Of a stretch of 64,000 nt of DNA, positions 25,219 through 33,819 are shown piece by piece. The notes under the pieces are model-generated. The model did not search any database. It was given only the letters and a program-made list of their open reading frames with translations, and was not told the origin of the DNA. The position numbers and the translations under genes were made by a program. The first letter of the stretch is position 1. Every line of letters starts with the position of its first letter. The stretch spans positions 62,001-126,000 of the forward strand of contig NZ_FWFY01000008.1 in assembly GCF_900172345.1 (NCBI RefSeq). The letters are read 5' to 3'. Source of the stretch: Limimaricola soesokkakensis. Its GTDB lineage: Bacteria; Pseudomonadota; Alphaproteobacteria; Rhodobacterales; Rhodobacteraceae.

Positions 25219-26723
25219 GCATGGCCAACCCGCTTTACGACACGCTGTTCGGGCGTCACGCCGGCAAGGAGACGCCGTTCCTGATCCTGCGCGACGGTGC
25301 CCGGATCACCCATGCGGCGTTCCTGGGCCAGGCGGCCCGCATCGCCCATGCGCTGGTCGATGCCGGTCTGAAGCCCGGCGACCGGGTCGCGGCGCAGGTC
25401 GAGAAGAGCCCGCAGGCGCTGGCGCTCTATGCCGCCTGCGCGCAGGCGGGGCTGGTGTTCTTGCCGCTCAACACCGCCTACACGGTCGATGAGCTGAGCT
25501 ATTTCATCGAGGATAGCGGCGCGCGGATGGTGATCTGCGATCCGGCGCGCGAGGCGGATCTCGCGCCCTTGGCCGAGCGGCTCGGGGCGCAGATCCTGAC
25601 GCTGGGCGCCGATGGTCATGGCGGGCTGATGGCGCAGGCGGCGCGGCACGAGGACCGGTTCGAGACGGTGTCTCGTACGGGCGACGACCTGGCGGCGTTC
25701 CTTTATACCTCGGGGACCACGGGGCGCTCCAAGGGCGCGATGCTCACCCAGGACAACCTCATTTCGAACGCGGTGACTCTGGTCGAGCACTGGCGTTTCA
25801 CGGATGAGGACGTGCTGCTGCACGCGCTGCCGATCTTTCACACCCACGGACTGTTCGTGGCGACCAACGTGATCGCGGTGGCGGGCGCCTCGATGATCTT
25901 CCTGCCGAAATTCGACCTCGACGCGCTGATCGAGCTGATGCCCAAGGCGACCTCGATGATGGGGGTGCCGACCTTCTACACCCGGCTTCTGGGCGACGAG
26001 CGGTTCACCCGCGAACTGACCGCGGGCATGCGGCTCTTCATCTCGGGCTCCGCGCCGCTTCTGGCCGAGACGCATGTAGAGTTCGAAAAGCGCACCGGCC
26101 ACCGGATTCTCGAACGCTACGGCATGACCGAGACCAACATGAACACCTCGAACCCCTATGACGGCGAGCGGCGCGCCGGAACCGTGGGTTTCCCGCTGCC
26201 GGGGGTGGAGCTGAAGATCACCGATCGCGAGACCGGGGCCGAGCTGCCCCAGGGCGAGGTCGGGCTGATCGAGGTGCGCGGGCCCAACGTGTTCAAGGGC
26301 TATTGGCAGATGCCCGAAAAGACCAAGGCGGAGCTGCGCGAGGACGGCTTCTTCCTCACAGGCGATCTGGGGCGGATCGACGAGGATGGCTATGTCTCGA
26401 TCGTCGGGCGCGACAAGGACCTGATCATCTCGGGTGGCTACAACATCTATCCCAAGGAGATTGAGCTCCTGCTCGACGAGCAGCCCGGCGTGCTGGAGAG
26501 CGCGGTGATCGGCGTGAAGGACGCCGATTTCGGCGAGAGCGTGGTCGGCGTGCTGGTGCCGCGCCCCGGCGCCGAGATCGACCCCGAGGCGGTGATGGCG
26601 GCGATGCAGGGCAGCCTCGCGCGGTTCAAGCAGCCGCGCCGGATCGAGATCGTCGACGAACTGCCGCGCAACACCATGGGCAAAGTGCAAAAGAACCTGC
26701 TGCGCGAGCGTTTCGCGGGCTGA
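25215..26723 (+). CDS. matB: Malonyl-CoA synthetase
   Basis: The 502-residue acyl-CoA synthetase of the ANL superfamily has the P-loop YTSGTTGRSKGAML, the A5 motif RYGMTETNMNTSNPYDGERR, and GDLGRIDEDGYVSIVGRDKDLIISGGYNIYPKEIE ending with the catalytic Lys in NTMGKVQKN. RYGMTE and the Arg after it match malonyl-CoA synthetases (MatB). It activates malonate with ATP and CoA for MatA. An intrinsic terminator follows. Confidence 0.88.
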   Translation: MSMANPLYDTLFGRHAGKETPFLILRDGARITHAAFLGQAARIAHALVDAGLKPGDRVAAQVEKSPQALALYAACAQAGLVFLPLNTAYTVDELSYFIEDSGARMVICDPAREADLAPLAERLGAQILTLGADGHGGLMAQAARHEDRFETVSRTGDDLAAFLYTSGTTGRSKGAMLTQDNLISNAVTLVEHWRFTDEDVLLHALPIFHTHGLFVATNVIAVAGASMIFLPKFDLDALIELMPKATSMMGVPTFYTRLLGDERFTRELTAGMRLFISGSAPLLAETHVEFEKRTGHRILERYGMTETNMNTSNPYDGERRAGTVGFPLPGVELKITDRETGAELPQGEVGLIEVRGPNVFKGYWQMPEKTKAELREDGFFLTGDLGRIDEDGYVSIVGRDKDLIISGGYNIYPKEIELLLDEQPGVLESAVIGVKDADFGESVVGVLVPRPGAEIDPEAVMAAMQGSLARFKQPRRIEIVDELPRNTMGKVQKNLLRERFAG

Positions 26724-26744
26724 TCCCGAAGCTGGAAGAGAGGC

Positions 26745-26773
26745 AAGGCGTCGCGCGACCGCGCGGCGCCTTT
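26745..26773 (+). terminator. Intrinsic terminator after matB
   Basis: AAGGCG-T-CGCGC pairs with GCGCG-G-CGCCTT around GACC, 22 bp after the matB stop, and ends in TTT. It closes the malonate operon before the TGGTATACCA-controlled unit. Confidence 0.6.
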
Positions 26774-26869
26774 CGTCATGCGCGGCGGCCCGGATCGGGA
26801 CGCCGGCGCCATGGTGGGGCGGTTCGTCATCGCCGCCGATTGACAGGCCCGGCGAAGCGTGGGACCAAA

Positions 26870-26879
26870 TGGTATACCA
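26870..26879. promoter_or_regulatory. TGGTATACCA operator, ltnD-otnKCI operon
   Basis: Perfect 10-bp palindrome 14 bp before the ltnD start codon; one of five identical copies in the window. So close to the start, binding would block initiation or early elongation. Confidence 0.65.
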
Positions 26880-26893
26880 AACGGGAGGCGCGC

Positions 26894-27787
26894 ATGGCGG
26901 TGATCACGGTGATCGGTCTGGGATCGATGGGGCTCGGCATGGCGCTGTCGCTCAGGCGCGCGGGGCACCGGGTGATCGGCTGCGACCTGCGCGAGGGCGC
27001 GGCGGCGCCGCTCCTGGCGGAGGGGGGCGAGGCGGGCACGCCGCGCGAGGCCGCGGCGCAAAGCGACATCGTGGTCAGCGTCGTGCTCAACGCGGCGCAG
27101 ACCGAGGCGGTGCTGTTCGGGCCCGAGGGCTGCGCCGAGCGGCTGCGTGCGGGTGCCGCGATCATCTCCTGCGCCACGGTGCCGCCCGAGGCGGCGCGGG
27201 CGATGGCCGCATCGGCCGAGGCGATGGGGCTGCATTACCTCGACGCGCCGATCTCGGGCGGTGCGGCCAAGGCGGCGCAGGGGCGGCTGTCGATCATGGC
27301 CTCGGGCAGCGAGGCCGCTTTCGCCGCCGCCGCGCCCGCGCTCGATGCGATGGCCGAGACGGTGCATGATCTGGGCCGCGACGCCGGGGCAGGCTCGGCG
27401 ATGAAGGCGGTGAACCAGCTTCTTGCGGGCGTGCATATCGCCGCGATGGGCGAGGCGCTGGCCATGGCGGCGAGCCAGGGGCTCGATCTGGGCCGGGTGG
27501 TCGAGGTGATCTCGGCCTCGGCCGGGACCTCGTGGATGTTCGAGAACCGGGCACCGCACGTGGTCGAGGCCGACTATGCGCCGCGCTCGGCGGTGACGAT
27601 CTGGCCCAAGGATCTTGGCATCGTCTCGGACATCGCGGCGGGGGCGGGGCTGCCGGTGCCGCTGACCCGCGCCGCGCTGGGGCAGTTCGAGGCCGCGGTC
27701 GAGGCGGGCTGGGGCGCCGATGACGACGCCGCCGTCACGCGGGTCTATGCGCGGGCCGCGGGTCTTTCTCTGCCGGGGGATGCGTGA
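26894..27787 (+). CDS. ltnD: L-threonate 2-dehydrogenase (3-HIBDH family)
   Basis: The 297-residue protein is a beta-hydroxyacid dehydrogenase: GLGSMGLGMALSL at 7-19 (NAD site), DAPISGGAAKA (substrate site) and the catalytic Lys in GSAMKAVNQL. Adjacent otnK, otnC and otnI identify it as LtnD of the acid-sugar pathway described for the DUF1537 kinases: L-threonate to 2-oxo-tetronate with NAD. The ATG at 26894 is used; an upstream in-frame ATG would run through the operator. The stop overlaps otnK. Confidence 0.85.
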   Translation: MAVITVIGLGSMGLGMALSLRRAGHRVIGCDLREGAAAPLLAEGGEAGTPREAAAQSDIVVSVVLNAAQTEAVLFGPEGCAERLRAGAAIISCATVPPEAARAMAASAEAMGLHYLDAPISGGAAKAAQGRLSIMASGSEAAFAAAAPALDAMAETVHDLGRDAGAGSAMKAVNQLLAGVHIAAMGEALAMAASQGLDLGRVVEVISASAGTSWMFENRAPHVVEADYAPRSAVTIWPKDLGIVSDIAAGAGLPVPLTRAALGQFEAAVEAGWGADDDAAVTRVYARAAGLSLPGDA

Positions 27788-29022
27788 TGCTGCTGGGCTG
27801 TATCGGCGACGATTTCACCGGCTCGAGCGATCTGGGCAACACGCTGACCAAGGCCGGGATGCGCAGCGTCCAGTATGTCGGCGTGCCCGACCGGCCCGCC
27901 GAGGCCGGGGTCGAGGCCGGGATCGTCGCGCTGAAATCGCGATCGCTCCCCGTGGCGGAAGCGGTACGCCAATCTCTGGCAGCGCTCGACTGGCTCATGG
28001 CGCAGGGCTGCGAGCAGATCCTGTTCAAATACTGCTCGACCTTCGATTCCACGCCCGAGGGCAATATCGGCCCGGTGGCCGAGGCCTTGGCGGACCGGCT
28101 CGGAGCCGAGCAGGTGATCTTCTGCCCCGCCTTTCCGGCGGCCGGGCGCACGGTCTATCAGGGCCATCTCTTCGTCGGCGACCGGCTCTTGAGCGAGAGC
28201 GGAATGGAGAACCACCCGCTGACGCCGATGACCGACCCGGATTTGCGGCGCTGGCTGGCGCGGCAGGTGCAGGGCGAGGTCGGCCATGTCGCGGCCGCGC
28301 AGGTTTTCGGGGGGCCGCAGGCGATCCGCGCCGCCTTCGCCGCCAGCGGGGCGCGGCACCTGATCTGCGACGCGATCCGCGACGAGGACCTGCTGGCGCT
28401 CGGGCGCGCCGCCCAGGGCCACCCTCTGGTCACCGGCGGATCGGGCATCGCGATGGGGCTGCCGGAGGCGTTCCGGAGCGCGGGTCGGCTGTCCGGCGCG
28501 GCGGGCGGCTGGCGCGGGCAGAAGGGCCGGGCGGTCGTGCTGTCGGGCTCGTGCTCGAACGCGACGCGCGGCCAGGTTGCCGCCCATGCCGGGCCGAGCC
28601 TGCCGGTGCGGATCGAGGCGCTGATGGCCGATGAGATCACGTCGCGCTGCGCCACCGAGTGGTCGCTGGCGCAGGAGGGGCTGCCGCTGGTCTACAGCTC
28701 GGCCGAGCCCGAGGCGGTGCGCGCCGCGCAGGAGCGGTTCGGCCGCGAGGCGGTGGCCGAGAAGGTCGAGGGCTTCTTCGCGGAGTCCGCGCGGGCGCTG
28801 GTGGCGCATGGGGTGACGCGGCTGATCACGGCGGGCGGCGAGACCTCGGGCGCGGTGGTCGAGGCGCTGGCGCCCGCCGCGCTCGAGATCGGGCCGGAGA
28901 TCGCGCCGGGCGTGCCCTGCCTGCGCGCCGGACCGGATCTGGTGCTGGCGCTGAAATCCGGCAATTTCGGCGGCCCGGACTTCTTTGCCGAGGCCGAGGC
29001 GATGCTGGGGCGCGACGCATGA
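27787..29022 (+). CDS. otnK: 3-oxo-tetronate kinase (DUF1537 family)
   Basis: The 411-residue protein has the two DUF1537 domains: N-terminal GCIGDDFTGSSDLGNTL and KYCSTFDSTPEGNIGPV, and C-terminal nucleotide-binding region with VLSGSCSNATRGQV, ITAGGETSGAVVEAL and ALKSGNFGGPDFF. It phosphorylates 3-oxo-tetronate at O4. A GTG three bases upstream (27784) is an equally placed start. Being between ltnD and otnC, the four-carbon acid sugar kinase assignment is firm. Confidence 0.9.
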   Translation: MLLGCIGDDFTGSSDLGNTLTKAGMRSVQYVGVPDRPAEAGVEAGIVALKSRSLPVAEAVRQSLAALDWLMAQGCEQILFKYCSTFDSTPEGNIGPVAEALADRLGAEQVIFCPAFPAAGRTVYQGHLFVGDRLLSESGMENHPLTPMTDPDLRRWLARQVQGEVGHVAAAQVFGGPQAIRAAFAASGARHLICDAIRDEDLLALGRAAQGHPLVTGGSGIAMGLPEAFRSAGRLSGAAGGWRGQKGRAVVLSGSCSNATRGQVAAHAGPSLPVRIEALMADEITSRCATEWSLAQEGLPLVYSSAEPEAVRAAQERFGREAVAEKVEGFFAESARALVAHGVTRLITAGGETSGAVVEALAPAALEIGPEIAPGVPCLRAGPDLVLALKSGNFGGPDFFAEAEAMLGRDA

Positions 29023-29663
29023 GCGAGGCGAAGCTGCGCGAGGCGATCTGCGCCCAGGCCGCGTCGCTCTTCGTGCGCGGGCTGACGGGCGGCGCCTCGG
29101 GCAACATCTCGGCGCGCTGCGAGGATGGCGGGCTCTTGGTCTCGCCCACGGGGGCGAGCTTCGGCAGCCTAGATCCGGGTCGGCTGGCGAAGTTCGACGC
29201 GAGCGGACGGCAGGTCTCGGGTGACAGGCCCACCAAGGAGATGCCGCTGCACGCCGCCTTCTACGAGACGCGTGGCACCGCCGGGGCGGTGGTGCATCTG
29301 CACTCGACCCATTCGGTGGCGCTGTCGATGTTGCCCGAGACCGACCCCGAAAACATGCTGCCGCCGCTCACCGCCTATTCGATCATGCGTTTGGGCAAGG
29401 TGCAGCTGCTGCCGTATTTCCGGCCCGGCGATCCGGCCATGGGCGACGCGGTGCGCGGGCTGGCGGGGCGGCGGAGCGCGGTGGTGCTGGCCAATCACGG
29501 CCCCGTCGTGGCGGCCAAGGATCTGGAGGCGGCGGTCTACGCGATGGAAGAGCTGGAGGAGACGGCGAAGCTGGCGCTGCTGCTGCGCGGCGCCAACCCG
29601 CGGATGCTGAGCGAGGCGCAGATCCGCGACGTGGTGACGACATTCGACGTGGAGTGGGACTGA
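29019..29663 (+). CDS. otnC: 3-oxo-tetronate 4-phosphate decarboxylase (class II aldolase fold)
   Basis: The 214-residue class II aldolase/adducin-fold protein has GGASGNISAR (phosphate loop), PTKEMPLHAAFY (catalytic Glu), HLHSTHSVAL (two metal-binding His) and ANHGPVVAAKDLEAAVYAMEELEE (third His). OtnC decarboxylates 3-oxo-tetronate 4-phosphate to dihydroxyacetone phosphate and CO2. 4-bp overlaps on either side show translational coupling with otnK and otnI. Confidence 0.88.
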   Translation: MSEAKLREAICAQAASLFVRGLTGGASGNISARCEDGGLLVSPTGASFGSLDPGRLAKFDASGRQVSGDRPTKEMPLHAAFYETRGTAGAVVHLHSTHSVALSMLPETDPENMLPPLTAYSIMRLGKVQLLPYFRPGDPAMGDAVRGLAGRRSAVVLANHGPVVAAKDLEAAVYAMEELEETAKLALLLRGANPRMLSEAQIRDVVTTFDVEWD

Positions 29664-30451
29664 TGTTTTCGGCCAATCTGGGATTTCTGTTCACCGACCG
29701 GCCGCTGCCCGAGGCGATCCGCGCCGCGAAGCGCCACGGTTTCGGCGCGGCGGAATGCCATTTCCCCTATGACACACCGGCGCGCGAGGTGCGGGCCGCG
29801 CTCGACGAGACCGGGCTGGAGATGCTCGGGATCAACACCGTGCCGGGCGACACGGCCTCCGGGGATTTCGGCCTCGCGGCCGTGCCGGGTCGCGAGCGCG
29901 AGGCGCAGGCGGCGATCGAGCAGGCGCTGGATTACGCCGCCGAGATCGGTGCGCGCAACGTGCATGTCATGGCCGGGCGGACCGAGGATCTCGAGGCCGC
30001 CGAGGCGCTGTTTCGCGGCACGTTGCGCGCGGCCTGCGATCTCGCCGCGCCGCGCGGCATCGGGCTGTTGATCGAGCCGATCAACCGGCGCGACGTGGCG
30101 GGCTATCATTTGAGCCACATCGAGCAGGCGGCGGCGACGGTGGCGGCGGTGGGCTCGGACGCGCTGAAGATCATGTTCGACTGCTATCATTTGCAGATCA
30201 TGCAGGGCGACCTGATCCGCCGCTTTGAGACGCATCGCGAGATGATCGGCCACGTGCAGATCGCGGGCGTGCCGGACCGGGGCGAGCCCGATGGCGGCGA
30301 GCTGCATTACCCGAACCTGGTCGCGGCGTTCCGCGAGAGGGGATGGGGCGCGCCCATCGGCGCGGAATACAAGCCGCGCTCGGGGCGGACCGAGGACGGG
30401 CTTGGATGGATGGATGCATTCCCGCAGGAGCGGGCAGGGGGGACGGCATGA
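29663..30451 (+). CDS. otnI: 2-oxo-tetronate isomerase (hydroxypyruvate isomerase family)
   Basis: The 262-residue TIM-barrel protein has the Hyi-family sites LLIEPINRRDVAGYHL (metal Glu), MFDCYHLQIMQGDL (metal Asp and His), GHVQIAGVPDRGEPDGGE (metal and catalytic) and GAEYKPRSG (C-terminal Glu). It interconverts 2-oxo- and 3-oxo-tetronate, linking LtnD or DenD to OtnK. Generic annotation would be hydroxypyruvate isomerase; the operon decides for OtnI. Confidence 0.87.
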   Translation: MFSANLGFLFTDRPLPEAIRAAKRHGFGAAECHFPYDTPAREVRAALDETGLEMLGINTVPGDTASGDFGLAAVPGREREAQAAIEQALDYAAEIGARNVHVMAGRTEDLEAAEALFRGTLRAACDLAAPRGIGLLIEPINRRDVAGYHLSHIEQAAATVAAVGSDALKIMFDCYHLQIMQGDLIRRFETHREMIGHVQIAGVPDRGEPDGGELHYPNLVAAFRERGWGAPIGAEYKPRSGRTEDGLGWMDAFPQERAGGTA

Positions 30452-31383
30452 GCGAGATATTGGCGATCGGCAGCTACACCGAGACCGACATGGAGGGGCT
30501 GCGCGAGATGGGCGCGCGCGTGGTCGAAAGCCTCGACGCGATGCGGGGGCTGCCGGAGGCCGAGCGCGCGGAAGTGCGCGCGGTGGCCTACAAGGGCCAC
30601 CATGATTTCGGTGCCGACGAGATGGCATTGCTGCCGGGTCTCGGCGTGATCGCCAATTACGGCGTGGGCTACGACGCGATCCGGATCGACGCGGCGGATG
30701 CCGCCGGGGTGCGGGTCACCAACACGCCGGACGTGCTCAACGACGACGTCGCCGACCTTGCCGTGGCGATGCTGCTGATGCAGCAGCGGCGGATGCTGGC
30801 GGGCGACGCGCATGTGCGCTCGGGCGCATGGGCCGGTGGCGAAAGCTTTCCGCTCAACCGCAAGGTCTCGGGCCGACGCGCGGGGATCATGGGGCTGGGC
30901 CGGATCGGGCGCGACATCGCCGATCGGCTGGCGGCGTTCAAGATGGAGATGCACTACCACGCGCGCTCGGAAAAGGAGACGCCGGGCTGGACCTATCACG
31001 CCGACCCTGTGTCGCTGGCGCGCGAGGTCGATTACCTCGTCGTGGCGCTGGTCGGCGGACCGGAGACCGAGAATTACGTCTCGAAAGAGGTGATCGAGGC
31101 GCTGGGGCCCGAGGGCGTGCTGATCAACATCTCGCGCGGCTCGACGGTGGACGAGGCGGCGCTTCTCGATGCGCTGGAGGCGGGGCGGCTCGGCGGCGCC
31201 GGGCTCGACGTGTTCCGCGACGAACCCCGGGTCGATCCGCGGTTCCATGCATTGGAAAGGGTCGTGCTGCAACCGCATCAGGGCTCGGGCACGCACGAGA
31301 CCCGCGCCGCGATGGGGCGGTTGCAGCGCGACAACATCTCGGCCTTTCTCGATGGTCGCGACCTGCTCACCCCGGTGAACTGA
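30448..31383 (+). CDS. D-isomer-specific 2-hydroxyacid dehydrogenase
   Basis: The 311-residue protein has the family features: MGLGRIGRDIADRL (NAD(P) site), HARSEKETPGW (an Arg after the second strand, favouring NADP), NISRGSTVDEAAL (catalytic Arg), DEP and HQGSGTHETR (catalytic His). It resembles hydroxypyruvate/glyoxylate reductases. It is fused to the otn operon by a 4-bp overlap yet is not a known step of the tetronate route, so it may reduce a side product such as hydroxypyruvate or feed in another hydroxy acid. Confidence 0.83.
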   Translation: MSEILAIGSYTETDMEGLREMGARVVESLDAMRGLPEAERAEVRAVAYKGHHDFGADEMALLPGLGVIANYGVGYDAIRIDAADAAGVRVTNTPDVLNDDVADLAVAMLLMQQRRMLAGDAHVRSGAWAGGESFPLNRKVSGRRAGIMGLGRIGRDIADRLAAFKMEMHYHARSEKETPGWTYHADPVSLAREVDYLVVALVGGPETENYVSKEVIEALGPEGVLINISRGSTVDEAALLDALEAGRLGGAGLDVFRDEPRVDPRFHALERVVLQPHQGSGTHETRAAMGRLQRDNISAFLDGRDLLTPVN

Positions 31384-31441
31384 TCGCCCGGGAGGCGCAT
31401 CGCTCGGTGTCGAAACCGGCGCGGATCGGGCCGATCTGCGC

Positions 31442-31447
31442 TATAAT
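31442..31447 (+). promoter_or_regulatory. Candidate -10 box TATAAT
   Basis: An exact TATAAT, rare in this G+C-rich DNA, lies 50 bp before the secreted protein at 31497. No convincing -35 box was found at 16-18 bp. Confidence 0.3.
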
Positions 31448-31496
31448 CCGCGCCGCCTGTCCCAAACCGGGGCGGGCGCTTTCGTGGAGGTTGACG

Positions 31497-32078
31497 ATGT
31501 TCAGGACTAGTTTAGCAAGCGCGGCCCTCGCGCTCCTTGCCACCCCGCTCGCGGCTGAAACCTACGATCTCGACGCGCTGCGCGCCGCGACCGAGAAATA
31601 CCGCGACGTCGAGGCGGCGCTGGCCGATGGCTACATGCCCGACCCCGACGGGCACTGCGTCTCGGCGGCGGCCGAGGGGCTGCCCGCCGAGCTCGGGGCG
31701 ATGGGGATCCATTACCTGCATCCGGCGATGCTCGGCCTCGCGGCGCCGGGTGAGCGGGTCGATGGCGACGGTACCCATACCGACTTCACGAAGCCCGCGA
31801 TCCTGCTCTACGAGCCGCAGGCGGACGGGTCGCTGGAGCTGGTCGGGATCGAGAACCTCGTGTTCAAGAAGGCCTGGGAGGAGGCCGGCAATGACGGGCC
31901 GCCGCAGATCAATGGGCGGCTGTGGGACGCGATGGCCGACGACCCGGCCACCGACGGGGACGAGGCGCATGGCTTCATGCCGCATTACGACCAGCATGTC
32001 TGGCTGTTCCGCGAGAACCCGTCGGGCGATCTTGAGCCCTTCAACCCGAACGTGAGCTGCGACCACGCCGGCCACTGA
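31497..32078 (+). CDS. Secreted conserved protein of unknown function
   Basis: The 193-residue protein has a clear signal peptide (cleavage near LAA|ETY, residue 20). The mature part contains YMPDPDGHCVSA, MGIHYLHPAMLG, PAILLYEP, VGIENLVFKKAW, MPHYDQHVWLF and FNPNVSCDHAGH: eight or more His, many Asp/Glu and two Cys far apart, possibly a disulfide or metal site. I do not recognise a named domain, although the pattern looks like a conserved exported family. It sits outside the upstream operon, with its own likely promoter and a terminator after it. Confidence 0.7.
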   Translation: MFRTSLASAALALLATPLAAETYDLDALRAATEKYRDVEAALADGYMPDPDGHCVSAAAEGLPAELGAMGIHYLHPAMLGLAAPGERVDGDGTHTDFTKPAILLYEPQADGSLELVGIENLVFKKAWEEAGNDGPPQINGRLWDAMADDPATDGDEAHGFMPHYDQHVWLFRENPSGDLEPFNPNVSCDHAGH

Positions 32079-32085
32079 GCAAGGC

Positions 32086-32112
32086 GCGGCCCCGCCCGAC
32101 CGGCGGGGCCGC
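32086..32112. terminator. Bidirectional terminator hairpin
   Basis: GCGGCCCCGCC (32086-32096) pairs perfectly with GGCGGGGCCGC (32102-32112) around a 5-base loop, in the 40-bp gap between the converging secreted-protein and FAH-fold genes. No long T-run on either side. Confidence 0.55.
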
Positions 32113-32118
32113 TGCGGC

Positions 32119-32964
32119 TCAGTCGGCGGCGACGGCTTCTTGCCGCTGGCGGCCGAGCCCCTCGACCTCGATCTCCATCACGTCGCCGGGCTTGAGGAAG
32201 CGCTGCGGCTTCATGCCCATGCCAACGCCCGAGGGCGTGCCGGTGGCGATGACGTCGCCGGGCATCAGCTTCATGAACTGCGACATGTGGCTGATGATCT
32301 GGGCGACGGTGAAGATCATGTCGCCGGTGGTTTCGTCCTGCACCCGCTCGCCGTTGAGGTCGAGCGTGACGCGCAGGGCCTGCGGATCCTCGATCTCGTC
32401 CGCCGTCACCAGCCAGGGGCCGACGGGGCCGAAGGAGGGGGCCGACTTGCCCTTGATCCACTGGCCGCCGCGCTCGATCTGGAAGGCGCGCTCGGAGACG
32501 TCGTTGATAGTGCAGTAGCCCGCCACGTGATCGAGCGCATCGGCCTCGGAGACGTAGAGCGTCTCGCGGCCGATCACCACGCCCAGCTCGACCTCCCAGT
32601 CGGTCTTCTCCGAGCCGCGCGGGATGATCACCGGGTCGAAGGGGCCCGACAGCGCCGAGGAGGCCTTGGAGAAGATGATCGGCTCCTTGGGCGGCTGCGT
32701 ACCGGTTTCGGCCGCGTGCTTGGCGTAGTTCAGGCCGATGCAGAAGAAGTTGGGCACGCGCGAGAGGCACGACCCGATCCGCTCCGGCTCCTCGACCAGC
32801 GGTAGGCTTTCGGGATCGATGCCCCGGAGCCGGTCGAGCGCGTCGCGCGACACCGCGTCGCCGGCAAGGTCGTCGACATGCCCCGAGAGATCGCGCACCC
32901 GGCCTTCGCGGTCGAGCATCCCGGTCCTTTCCTGCCCCGCCGGGCCGTATCGCAGCAGTTTCAT
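32119..32964 (-). CDS. FAH-family hydrolase (2,4-dioxo acid type)
   Basis: The 281-residue protein has the fumarylacetoacetase/2-hydroxyhepta-dienoate isomerase fold: FFCIGLNYAKHAAETG, KASSALSGPFDPVIIP, DWEVELGVVIGRE (two metal Glu), GYCTINDVSER (metal Asp), GKSAPSFGPVGPWLV and TGTPSGVGMGMKP. Members with this pattern include 2,4-diketo-3-deoxy-L-fuconate hydrolase. With the dehydratase at 37371 and the SDR at 38875 this gives a plausible three-step oxidative route for a deoxy- or hexonic acid sugar ending in pyruvate plus a hydroxy acid. It overlaps the GntR gene by 4 bp and is cotranscribed with it. Confidence 0.8.
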   Translation of the reverse strand: MKLLRYGPAGQERTGMLDREGRVRDLSGHVDDLAGDAVSRDALDRLRGIDPESLPLVEEPERIGSCLSRVPNFFCIGLNYAKHAAETGTQPPKEPIIFSKASSALSGPFDPVIIPRGSEKTDWEVELGVVIGRETLYVSEADALDHVAGYCTINDVSERAFQIERGGQWIKGKSAPSFGPVGPWLVTADEIEDPQALRVTLDLNGERVQDETTGDMIFTVAQIISHMSQFMKLMPGDVIATGTPSGVGMGMKPQRFLKPGDVMEIEVEGLGRQRQEAVAAD

Positions 32965-33665
32965 TCGATGTCCTTCTCGTTGGTGGTCAGGTCGCGCCCG
33001 GATTCGCGCAGTTCGAACAGGCGGGTGAGATTGACGATCAGCGCCGAGAGATGCGCGTCGATCTCGGTGCCGACCCGGGCCGGATCGCGGGTCTCGAGCC
33101 CGCGCACGATGTTCTCGTGCTGCGTGCGCACCCGCTCGCGGGCACGGCGTTGTACCGCGGAAAGATAGCGTTGGCGCCACATCCGCGCGAGATAGGCGGC
33201 ATGGGTCTCGGCCAGCGCCGGGTTGTGCGAGGCCCGCGCGATGGCGGTGTGGAACGCCATGTCGATCTCGAACAGCTCGATCAGCGCGTCGCCCTCGGCG
33301 GTCTCGCTCAGGGCGAGGTGCCGCTCGGACAGGTCGCGGATCTCGGCGATCTCGGCGTCCGAGGCCTCGCGGCAGGCCAGCTCGCCCGACAGGATCTCGA
33401 GCGCCTTGAGCACCATCACCGCGTCGCGCACCTCCTTGAGGGAGGGGTCCGCGACGATCGGGCTGCGCGCCGGGCGCAGCTGCACCAGCCCCTCCTTGGC
33501 GAGGATGCGCACCGCCTCGCGAAGCGGCGTGCGGCTGACGCCGAGATCGACCGCGTTGTCGCGCTCCTTGATCGGATCGCCGGGCGCGAGCTTGCCCCGA
33601 AGGATGTCGCGGCGCAGCTTCTGCGCGATCTGCTCTGCCAGTGGTGATGCGGTCATCTTGTCCAT
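32961..33665 (-). CDS. GntR/FCD regulator, probable owner of the TGGTATACCA sites
   Basis: The 234-residue protein has the GntR winged helix (AEQIAQKLRRDILRGKL...NAVDLGVSRTPLREAVRILAKEGLVQ) and an FCD effector domain with FHTAIARASHN and H-rich helices typical of metal- and carboxylate-binding regulators. The ATG at 33665 is used; a reading extended to 33902 crosses both operators. Two TGGTATACCA palindromes lie just upstream (33694 and 33752), between it and the divergent TRAP operon. By this arrangement it is autoregulated and controls the other three loci with the same site. Effector is probably an acid-sugar or pathway intermediate. Confidence 0.85.
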   Translation of the reverse strand: MDKMTASPLAEQIAQKLRRDILRGKLAPGDPIKERDNAVDLGVSRTPLREAVRILAKEGLVQLRPARSPIVADPSLKEVRDAVMVLKALEILSGELACREASDAEIAEIRDLSERHLALSETAEGDALIELFEIDMAFHTAIARASHNPALAETHAAYLARMWRQRYLSAVQRRARERVRTQHENIVRGLETRDPARVGTEIDAHLSALIVNLTRLFELRESGRDLTTNEKDIE

Positions 33666-33693
33666 TGCTTGGTCGGTTCGAGGCGTTTGAATC

Positions 33694-33703
33694 TGGTATA
33701 CCA
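33694..33703. promoter_or_regulatory. TGGTATACCA operator, GntR side
   Basis: Perfect palindrome 28 bp upstream of the GntR start codon, 58 bp from the next copy. Confidence 0.65.
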
Positions 33704-33751
33704 AAAAATTCTTGTCTGTCGAGCAGCCCCTCGCTAGCGTGACCCTGCGGC

Positions 33752-33761
33752 TGGTATACCA
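33752..33761. promoter_or_regulatory. TGGTATACCA operator, dctP side
   Basis: Perfect palindrome 58 bp upstream of dctP. The 58-bp centre-to-centre distance to the first copy is about five to six helical turns, compatible with cooperative binding or looping. Confidence 0.65.
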
Positions 33762-33819
33762 TCCTGGGGAGGAAGGGAGGCCGCGGAACTGGCGGAAAAA
33801 CCGCCGAGGGAGGAAAGTG

